From positions 1 through 7,644 of the forward strand of contig CAKPWR010000089.1 in NCBI GenBank assembly GCA_934196725.1: a stretch of 7,644 nt of DNA, given 5' to 3'. Positions 1-5,342 of this stretch are shown piece after piece. The stretch is from an uncultured Prevotella sp. Lineage in GTDB: Bacteria; Bacteroidota; Bacteroidia; Bacteroidales; Bacteroidaceae. The first letter of the stretch is position 1; the number at the start of each line of letters is the position of its first letter. The position numbers and the translations under genes are program-made. A model generated the notes under the pieces. It was given only the letters and a program-made list of their open reading frames with translations, ran no database searches and was not told the origin of the DNA.

Positions 1-194
1 ATGTGCATGAACACTCGTGTTTCATCATCTGCGAATTCCACACGATAGATGTTGAGTTGAGACTGAATGGGAGCATTTAATAGCTGGTTCGATTCAGCTA
101 CTGGCTGTTCCCAGACAATGGGTTTCTTGCCATTCCCTGCCCAGCAAGTGCAGAGACAGAGGGTGGCGATAAGTGCACAAAGGATTCTTTTCAT
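1..194 (-). CDS. Exported protein, N-terminal fragment (possible TlpA/thioredoxin-like family)
   Basis: An ATG at 194-192 opens a frame that stays open to the left edge (64 codons visible), so only the N-terminus is here. It begins MKRILCALIATLCLC, a basic start followed by a hydrophobic core, and a signal peptidase I site is plausible after C-W-A (residues 17-19, before GN). No clean lipobox is seen, although cysteines lie in the hydrophobic core. The mature start contains IVWEQPVAES and then YRVEFADDETRVFMH. From memory this resembles the N-terminal beta domain of Bacteroidota exported TlpA-like disulfide reductases, which carry the CxxC thioredoxin domain further downstream, outside this window. 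The family is therefore tentative; the coding call and the export signal are well supported. A -7 promoter word lies 38 bp upstream of the start codon, so the gene is probably transcribed separately from the HU-like gene behind it. No Shine-Dalgarno sequence is visible. Confidence 0.8.
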   Translation of the reverse strand, partial: MKRILCALIATLCLCTCWAGNGKKPIVWEQPVAESNQLLNAPIQSQLNIYRVEFADDETRVFMH

Positions 195-231
195 AAATTC
201 GATAATTATATTTGAATGATATTAAATGCTG

Positions 232-239
232 CAAATATA
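232..239 (-). promoter_or_regulatory. Bacteroidota -7 promoter box for the gene starting at 194
   Basis: On the minus strand this reads TATATTTG, an exact fit to the Bacteroidota sigma -7 consensus TAnnTTTG. It would place the transcription start about 30 nt before the ATG at 194. No convincing -33 TTTG was found at the usual spacing. The extended word TATATTTGCA (239-230) is identical at the two other promoters proposed in this window. Confidence 0.6.
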
Positions 240-300
240 CGAAAGAATAATCATAATGACTTTATCTGAAGTATCAAAAACTTTATTCTGTATATAGCAA

Positions 301-436
301 ACTGAACTTTCGCATGTTTTGCCCCACACGCCCTGAACCAACGGTCACCGGCGCGAAGCGGAAAGGTAAAGGGCGTGTGGCGGCTAGGAGCTTTTGGGCC
401 TTCAGCCCGTACTTAAACCACATGCGAAAGTTCAGT
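301..436. repeat. MITE/REP-like palindromic element with 17-bp perfect terminal inverted repeats
   Basis: The ends are perfect 17-bp inverted repeats: ACTGAACTTTCGCATGT at 301-317 and its reverse complement at 420-436. Inside is a second perfect 11-bp inverted repeat (CCACACGCCCT at 324-334, AGGGCGTGTGG at 370-380), a small CGGT-C-ACCG hairpin at 342-350 and a GGGC/GCCC hairpin at 396-408. The interior is GC-rich while both flanks are AT-rich. The core, read on the minus strand as GGGCTGAAGGCCC followed by AGCTCCTAGCC, resembles the dispersed imperfect-palindrome (REP-like) repeats common in Bacteroidota intergenic regions; that comparison is from memory. It encodes no transposase, and I see no clear target-site duplication (left flank ...TAGCAA, right flank CATTCAA...). 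The right end covers the stop codon of the HU-like gene. As RNA it would fold strongly and could terminate or stabilise that transcript, but no U-tract follows. Confidence 0.8.
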
Positions 437-1034
437 CATTCAAGAAATAAATCGGTGAACGGGGAGTACCATCCTTTACCAACAAGCCTTTGTCAATGAA
501 GTGGTCTATCCACTTTTGAGCCATGTGGCGAGAAAGTCCAAACAGTATCCTCATGAGTTTGATGGTGAGATAACGGTTCTTCTGGAAATATTCCTGTAAT
601 CTTGCCCAAAGCTTCTCTTCTGTAAAGACAGTTGAACGACTGGAATACTGGGAACGGACGAAATGGATATTTCTATCTATTTCCCTCAACAGACCAGCCT
701 CCGGACGGAAATTAATTCCACGCAAACGTACTTCCTTTCCCGTAATCTTCTTATTAGGCTTATCCTCTGGCATTTCCAAATTTACAGCAAGCGAAAAATA
801 CCCCAATTCGGGAATATAAACCCTGCGGCCCATAGAAAATTCAGACACGACAATGTCATGAAGTTCAGACAACACTGCAGCCACATCACCCTTGGTGAGG
901 GAACATCTTTGCTGGATGGTGGCTTCCAGTTCGCTAGCCGTCATCGCCTCATGCTGTTTCAATCGAACGTATTTACGTTCTTCACCACTACCCTCAGCAT
1001 TGGTAATGGTATAAACATCATACTTTAAGTCCAT
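432..1034 (-). CDS. HU-like (HU-HIG type) DNA-binding protein with C-terminal extension
   Basis: A 200-residue cytoplasmic protein with no signal peptide. Residues about 1-125 look like the HU/IHF-related fold of Bacteroidota: a helical stretch (about 44-67, TKGDVAAVLSELHDIV), then the turn and strand GRRVYIPELGYFSL (69-82), then VRLRGINFRP (102-111) returning to the body. This matches the HU-HIG/TIGR01201-like class, which is longer than the roughly 90-residue classical HU. Residues about 136-200 form a basic helical extension (KLWARLQEYF, LTIKLMRILFGLSRHMAQKWIDHFIDKGLLV) ending in GTPRSPIYFLND. Its shape suggests a winged helix, a second DNA-contact module. Paralogues of this class are numerous in Bacteroides/Prevotella and are thought to be nucleoid-associated; the target of this one cannot be read from sequence. 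The start at 1034 lies 25 bp downstream of a -7 box. The TGA stop falls inside the terminal repeat of the 301-436 element, so the last residues may have been set by that insertion. Confidence 0.88.
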   Translation of the reverse strand: MDLKYDVYTITNAEGSGEERKYVRLKQHEAMTASELEATIQQRCSLTKGDVAAVLSELHDIVVSEFSMGRRVYIPELGYFSLAVNLEMPEDKPNKKITGKEVRLRGINFRPEAGLLREIDRNIHFVRSQYSSRSTVFTEEKLWARLQEYFQKNRYLTIKLMRILFGLSRHMAQKWIDHFIDKGLLVKDGTPRSPIYFLND

Positions 1035-1059
1035 AGTTGCCTTGTTTTATAGTTCATTG

Positions 1060-1067
1060 CAAATATA
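1060..1067 (-). promoter_or_regulatory. Bacteroidota -7 promoter box for the HU-like gene
   Basis: The minus strand reads TATATTTG (consensus TAnnTTTG), ending 25 bp before the ATG at 1034, which gives a short 5' leader. No clear -33 TTTG is seen at the usual spacing. The dyad array at 1124-1208 begins 56 bp upstream, close enough for a regulator bound there to influence this promoter. The leader has no strong Shine-Dalgarno sequence (only AAGGCA), as is usual in the phylum. Confidence 0.6.
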
Positions 1068-1123
1068 TGAAATAATCACATAAGGTGTATCTAACGACCT
1101 GAAGAATTAGATTTATTTAATAG

Positions 1124-1208
1124 TTGGCGGCTGCCAGCAAGGTTGCCGGCATATGGCAGCAACCTTGTCGGCATATGGCAGCAACGTTGCTGGCAGCTGC
1201 CGGCAACC
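1124..1208. repeat. Tandem array of four GC-rich dyad units (19-22 bp period)
   Basis: Four units follow head to tail: 1124-1142, 1143-1164, 1165-1186 and 1187-1208. Each begins TTG and ends with CAA plus two bases, and each is itself a near-palindrome. Units 2 and 3 share the identical 17-mer CGGCATATGGCAGCAAC (1147-1163 and 1169-1185), with a CATATG centre. Unit 4 has a CAGCTG centre and pairs along all 10 positions if one T-G wobble is allowed. Unit 1 lacks the central bases. The whole array can also fold as one hairpin: 1130-1146 pairs with 1181-1197 at 16 of 17 positions. It is strongly GC-rich in an AT-rich gap. Possible roles are a regulator-binding array upstream of the HU-like gene, a structured 3' end for the GH operon, or a dispersed genomic repeat. 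Confidence 0.75.
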
Positions 1209-1212
1209 ACAC

Positions 1213-1247
1213 GAAACTGTATTTAAGAAGTAAATAATACAGGTTTC
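1213..1247. other. Imperfect stem-loop downstream of the GH43-GH8 gene
   Basis: GAAACTGTATT (1213-1223) is the reverse complement of AATACAGGTTTC (1236-1247) apart from one bulged base, leaving a 12-nt loop. On the minus strand it lies about 100 nt past the GH gene's stop and just before the dyad array. It is not followed by a U-run in either direction, so it is not a standard intrinsic terminator. It may protect the 3' end of the mRNA or be incidental. Confidence 0.4.
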
Positions 1248-1326
1248 TAAGACCATTAAAATAACTTATTAAAAGCTATATTCAACGCTTTTCATTATAT
1301 ACAACCATCTTCTTGTTTCCACCCAA

Positions 1327-1343
1327 GCGAAAGTTCAGTCATT
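1327..1343 (-). repeat. Third copy of the element-end word, just past the GH gene stop
   Basis: The minus strand reads AATGACTGAACTTTCGC here, identical over 17 bases to 440-424, which spans the end of the HU-like gene. The 13-mer ACTGAACTTTCGC inside it is also the left terminal repeat of the 301-436 element (301-313). After the 13-mer the sequence differs from the element (TTGGGTGG instead of ATGTGG), and no matching opposite end is found nearby. It could be a solo end left by an excised or decayed element, or a short 3'-end motif used after several genes. Confidence 0.65.
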
Positions 1344-1346
1344 TTA

Positions 1347-3863
1347 TTATTGAGGTTCGATAATCTGATAATGGCCACTCAGATGCATGAAGGCGAAGAG
1401 ACGCAGCAGTCCGTCGTAGTAGCCATCGAAGAAACCTTCTTTGTCTGGTTCATGCTTGGCATTCCAGAATTTATGTACAAATTCCCTGCCCTTCACATGA
1501 TTGCTGACCAATGAAGCCGCAGCCGCAGTGGCAACAAAACCGATAGAATGACGGAGAGCCTTAGGAGCCGTACCTGCCGGCAGAATATCTTCTACCATCG
1601 TTCCATCTACATTATACTGGTCCAGGAAAGAATCAATACCCTGACTATACAGGAAATTCTGCAGCGTATTGGCATATTTCTGCTGCCACTCCTTATCCTT
1701 GCAAGCCCAGGAATAATCGAGCGCTATGTTCATAGGAACACGCCATGAATCGTAGCGGAAAGCATCACCCAGCAACTGACCGGTCTTCATCAGACTGCCA
1801 TCATAGTTGCAATAGTCCGGATTCAAGCCCGTCTTCTCATTGATGCACTTATGCAGGAACTCACGGCTTTTCTCTGCACACTCCTTCCAGAACTGAGAAC
1901 GTCCGTCGTTAGCCCATTTAGCCCAAACCTCGTAAAAGGCAGGGAGATGGTAAGAAGGATCGGTAAACTTCCCGCCCCAATGATCGGGCGTAAAGGTGAT
2001 GAGCTGGTGTTCCAGATTGATAAGCGGAGCAGTGCGGTCCATTCCCACTTTCTGCATACTGCAATCCAGAATATTCTGCGCTTCCTTCAGATAGTTGATG
2101 CCCGTATCGTTGCCCCATCGGTTGGATGCAAAGATGAGCGAAGTTACGAAATAGAGTTCACCATCCGATGCGGCTCCCTGGGCATTTCTCGTACCATCGG
2201 TCTTACAGCTCCAGGCGAAATAGCCTTTATAAGGTCCTTCCTGATGCTGCATGTATCTCTTGCTCCATCGCCAGAGGCGGTCGAAGATGTCTTTCTTGCC
2301 AAACTGCACGGCAGCCATCATTCCATACGACATACCTTCGGTTCTCACATCATTGTTCTTCACATCGCTGACATATCCCATGGAATCGCCCACTTCGAAA
2401 TAAACCTTGTTCTTACCATAGAATACATCATTGAACACTTCGTTTACCTTCCTGTCAATATCAGCCTGCCTATAGCCCATTTCGGCAAAGAGATTACGAT
2501 ACTGGTGAGTTTCGAAAGCTCCCTTTTCCCAAGGCAACGCATCAAAGCCCAGCCAGTCAACCTCAACATCGGCTCCACTCTGCAAGGATACATGGAGAGC
2601 ATGAACACCCAGAGGAGCATGGAGCACCTGGGCACGGACATTCTTCCAGGCAGCCGACTTCGGAATCTTCACCTTAGCAATGATATTGCCCTTCTTGCCA
2701 TCAGCTCTTACCACGAGCACACCGCCCTTTGGTGACTTGGCACGAACAGTGATTTCTTCCACCTTCTCGTTACCGAAATCCACCTTATTATATATAAGAG
2801 CAGTATTCGATTTAGAGAAGAGAGTCTTCCATCCGGCAAAACAATTGTTTTTATCCAGATATTCAATACCAATACCCTTGCCTTGCAGCGCAGAATAACG
2901 GTCAATCTGAATATGCGAACGTGCCTTCGTCAATCCCACACCTCTTAGCGTAGGTATCACCTTCTGTATCGTTCCGTCAGGATTGAAGTTCAGGGAGTCG
3001 ATTCGCACCGAGCGGTTCTTGTCGAACTTAGGCGAATAATCATTATGATGATAGAAGAGATACCACTGTCCCTGATATTCCACGATGCTATGATGATTGG
3101 TCCAGCACTTCGTAGGCGACTCATCCATGATGATGCCCTTGAATGTGAAAGGTCCCATCGGATGGTCAGCCATGGCATAAGCCAGCGTTTCGGTTCCATT
3201 CTTTTCACGTACCCAAGGGAAGGTGAAATAATACTTTCCGTTACGCTCGAAGGCAAACGGTCCTTCCTTGAATCCCTCAGGCAATCCCTCTACCAGTTTG
3301 GGTTCCGAGGCAAGTTCCGTCATATTTGGTTTCAGCTTAGCCATGTGCAATCCTGCACCAGCCCAGTAAATATAAGCCTGTCCGTCCTTATCAATCAACA
3401 CACAAGGGTCTATGCCGTGCACACCCTCTATAGGTTTCCACATCGGCATAAACGGTCCTTCCGGCTGGTCGGCAACCGCCACACCTATCCCGAATCCCTT
3501 CTCCTCCCCTTTCGGAGCGGCAGGGAAATAGAAGTAATATTTCCCGTCTTTCTCTACACAATCAGGAGCCCACATCGTATAACTGCCATCCTGTACCCAA
3601 GGTACTTTATCCTGCGAAACGATGACTCCATGATCCTGCCATTCTGTAAGATTGGCAGAAGAGAAAACGTGATAATCTGCCATGCAGAACCATTCCTTCA
3701 GTTTCTCGATAGGACTCGGAATGTCATGAGAAGGATAAAGATACATCTTCCCATTGAACACGCGAGCCGTAGGATCAGCAGAATATTGTCCGCTGATTAC
3801 CGGATTCTGAGCCGAAGCTCCTGTCGATAACGCCAGCATCAAGGCGCACATCAATGTCTTCAT
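1347..3863 (-). CDS. Secreted GH43-CBM6-GH8 xylan-oligosaccharide hydrolase
   Basis: An 838-residue exported enzyme. Residues 1-18 are a signal peptide (cleavage after ASA, before QN), with no lipobox. Residues about 20-310 form a GH43 five-bladed propeller: D30 in SADPTARVF fits the general base, D152 in GIDPCVL the pKa-modulating Asp, E200 in KEGPFAF the general acid, and NHHS at 256-259 the conserved His region. Residues about 315-442 resemble a CBM6 beta-sandwich (YNKVDFG at 358-364, W406, DWLGFD at the end). Residues about 445-838 form a GH8 domain very like Bacillus halodurans Rex: E509 in RTEGMSYGMM fits the general acid, D567 in ASDGELYF a substrate-contact Asp, and D705 in RYDSWRVP the general base. 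The 58- and 196-residue spacings fit the 58 and 193 of Rex (Glu70, Asp128, Asp263), recalled from memory. Expected activities are removal of arabinose or xylose from xylo-oligosaccharides (GH43) and release of xylose from the reducing end (GH8). The exact GH43 specificity cannot be fixed by eye. It is the last gene of the operon, 18 bp after the barrel gene. All catalytic residues are intact. Confidence 0.93.
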   Translation of the reverse strand: MKTLMCALMLALSTGASAQNPVISGQYSADPTARVFNGKMYLYPSHDIPSPIEKLKEWFCMADYHVFSSANLTEWQDHGVIVSQDKVPWVQDGSYTMWAPDCVEKDGKYYFYFPAAPKGEEKGFGIGVAVADQPEGPFMPMWKPIEGVHGIDPCVLIDKDGQAYIYWAGAGLHMAKLKPNMTELASEPKLVEGLPEGFKEGPFAFERNGKYYFTFPWVREKNGTETLAYAMADHPMGPFTFKGIIMDESPTKCWTNHHSIVEYQGQWYLFYHHNDYSPKFDKNRSVRIDSLNFNPDGTIQKVIPTLRGVGLTKARSHIQIDRYSALQGKGIGIEYLDKNNCFAGWKTLFSKSNTALIYNKVDFGNEKVEEITVRAKSPKGGVLVVRADGKKGNIIAKVKIPKSAAWKNVRAQVLHAPLGVHALHVSLQSGADVEVDWLGFDALPWEKGAFETHQYRNLFAEMGYRQADIDRKVNEVFNDVFYGKNKVYFEVGDSMGYVSDVKNNDVRTEGMSYGMMAAVQFGKKDIFDRLWRWSKRYMQHQEGPYKGYFAWSCKTDGTRNAQGAASDGELYFVTSLIFASNRWGNDTGINYLKEAQNILDCSMQKVGMDRTAPLINLEHQLITFTPDHWGGKFTDPSYHLPAFYEVWAKWANDGRSQFWKECAEKSREFLHKCINEKTGLNPDYCNYDGSLMKTGQLLGDAFRYDSWRVPMNIALDYSWACKDKEWQQKYANTLQNFLYSQGIDSFLDQYNVDGTMVEDILPAGTAPKALRHSIGFVATAAAASLVSNHVKGREFVHKFWNAKHEPDKEGFFDGYYDGLLRLFAFMHLSGHYQIIEPQ

Positions 3864-3881
3864 ACTATCAATTATTATCTG

Positions 3882-5291
3882 TTACCAGGTAACGCTCATA
3901 CCCAATGCGATGCTGGCATTGGAACTGAGAGGAATGAACTCCTTACTGGTCTTGCCCAAAATATGATCCATACCGATAAAGAAGTTGTAACCCTTTGGAT
4001 GGATATTCAGAACATAACCCATACTTGTAGCAAAACTGCTGACTGCAAAGTTGACACCACCATCCAACCACTTCAATGGTTTCCAGTTGGCACTGAGTCT
4101 ACCCTCGCTCCAGGTATAATCACCATTGATACGGGTGCTGCTCAGCAAACCGAAGGACAACTTGTCGTATGCAGGCAAACTGTACTCTGCACCGAAGTTG
4201 AGCGTAGCTGCCAGAGCAGTAGTACGGCTACCCTGGTCGCCCAAATCCTTCAGGTTGATGAAGTCGGTAATCTGGTCGCCGTAATCATCTATCTTATCGT
4301 CAATGGTAGAACCGCTGTTTTCTCTTACCGCAGTATCATGGAAACCATTGAACTCGAAGCTCTCAGCTCTGTTCACAGCCTTCATATTGTTGCTCCAGTT
4401 GATGAAACCCAAATCGAGTACAGAAGCACTCAGGGTCAGGTTGTCGTTCAACTTATAGACACCACCGAGGTCGAGTGCCATACCGAAGCCGCCCAATCCT
4501 GCGCCATCAACATCTACATCATCTATTTTTTCATATTTGCCCTTGTCAGAATTATTATATTCATCCTCGGAAGTCTTATAAGTAAATCCCTTCATGGAAA
4601 CCTGGGCATTCGCCTTGCCGGAAACAATCCACTTGTCTGTACCGGAGAGGTCAGCACGCAGGTTTTCCAGACGAACATCACCATCAGCCACACCGAAGAG
4701 GAACTTCAACTTGGCACCGATGCGGAGTTTTTTGTTGATCTGATGGGAGTGACCTAATGCAAATTCTGCATAAGAGCGAGCCATCATGCTCACATCACCG
4801 ATCTCATAATTCTGATTGCCAGTATTCTTGGCAAATTCAAACAATTCATAAGGCAGGGAAGCACCGAAAGAAGCCTTGGCATTCACCTCGATGGTATTAT
4901 AACCGCCAAAGCCCTTGAAGCCGGCTGAAAGTATGGAGATACCCACATCACCCTGTATGCGGTTGTTGCTCTTGCTGAAACCCTTCAGCGCCTCATCGGC
5001 AGAAATATAAGGGTTCATGAAGGAAGTCATCTTCTTGGCTCCCGCCTCCTGTCCGTACATCGGATTGTTCAGTACAACATCCTGATAACCGAAGTTTCCC
5101 TGCAGGTTGACATTCATATTACCCAATGCAGGAATGGTGATATAGTTCTGCTTGTTCTCAAAAGCCGGGTTCATGTCGTGACGGAACTTGTAGTCGTCAG
5201 TAAAGTAAGCGGAATTGAGTGTCTGAGCCATTGCTGTACCCCCCGTCATCAACAGAGAGGCAACCAAGAGATGCTTATATATTTTATTCAT
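3882..5291 (-). CDS. DUF5723-like outer-membrane beta-barrel protein
   Basis: A 469-residue protein with a clear signal peptide (residues 1-22, MNKIYKHLLVASLLMTGG... ending AMA, before QTLNSAYF). The mature N-terminus (SAYFTDDYKFRHDMNPAF) is followed by alternating hydrophobic/polar strands typical of transmembrane beta-hairpins, such as LRIGAKLKFLFGVADGDV and LTLSASVLDLGFINWS. The protein ends in ALGMSVTW; a terminal aromatic residue is the usual Bam-recognised signature of outer-membrane barrels. The architecture resembles the DUF5723 family (FadL/PorV-like size), whose function is not established. Long polar loops lie around residues 235-262 (rich in D, E, K and N) and 320-350. The gene follows the lipoprotein gene by 51 bp and precedes the GH43-GH8 gene by 18 bp, so it is very probably cotranscribed with both. 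It may be a channel or a scaffold for the lipoprotein; this is inferred from the gene pair only. No sign of truncation. Confidence 0.85.
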   Translation of the reverse strand: MNKIYKHLLVASLLMTGGTAMAQTLNSAYFTDDYKFRHDMNPAFENKQNYITIPALGNMNVNLQGNFGYQDVVLNNPMYGQEAGAKKMTSFMNPYISADEALKGFSKSNNRIQGDVGISILSAGFKGFGGYNTIEVNAKASFGASLPYELFEFAKNTGNQNYEIGDVSMMARSYAEFALGHSHQINKKLRIGAKLKFLFGVADGDVRLENLRADLSGTDKWIVSGKANAQVSMKGFTYKTSEDEYNNSDKGKYEKIDDVDVDGAGLGGFGMALDLGGVYKLNDNLTLSASVLDLGFINWSNNMKAVNRAESFEFNGFHDTAVRENSGSTIDDKIDDYGDQITDFINLKDLGDQGSRTTALAATLNFGAEYSLPAYDKLSFGLLSSTRINGDYTWSEGRLSANWKPLKWLDGGVNFAVSSFATSMGYVLNIHPKGYNFFIGMDHILGKTSKEFIPLSSNASIALGMSVTW

Positions 5292-5342
5292 TATTTTCTT
5301 TGTCTTTAATGTGTGTTATTATTCTGTTACTACTCTCTGCCA

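Larger units (their letters stand above)
1035..1346. other. 312-bp non-coding region between the GH43-GH8 gene and the HU-like gene
   Basis: No credible gene is present in any frame. In the direction of transcription it holds a 17-bp repeat copy just past the GH gene (1327-1343), an AT-rich stretch, a stem-loop (1213-1247), a GC-rich array of four dyads (1124-1208) and the HU gene's -7 box (1060-1067). No canonical intrinsic terminator (GC stem followed by a U-run) was found for the three-gene operon. The folded repeats are the only candidates for ending its transcript. Confidence 0.7.

Noticed and set aside
314..499. A 61-codon plus-strand frame across the palindromic element
   Set aside because: It runs through the terminal repeat and hairpins of the 301-436 element and then antisense into the HU-like gene; composition and content are those of the repeat, with no protein-like pattern.
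1124..1208. CRISPR array
   Set aside because: The units adjoin each other without unique spacers, are themselves palindromic, and no cas gene is nearby.
1851..2735. Long plus-strand open frame (294 codons) opposite the GH43-GH8 gene, and similar ones at 3045-3830, 3963-4757 and 5313-5939
   Set aside because: They mirror well-supported minus-strand genes, lack domain patterns or promoters, and arise from the codon bias of the real strand.
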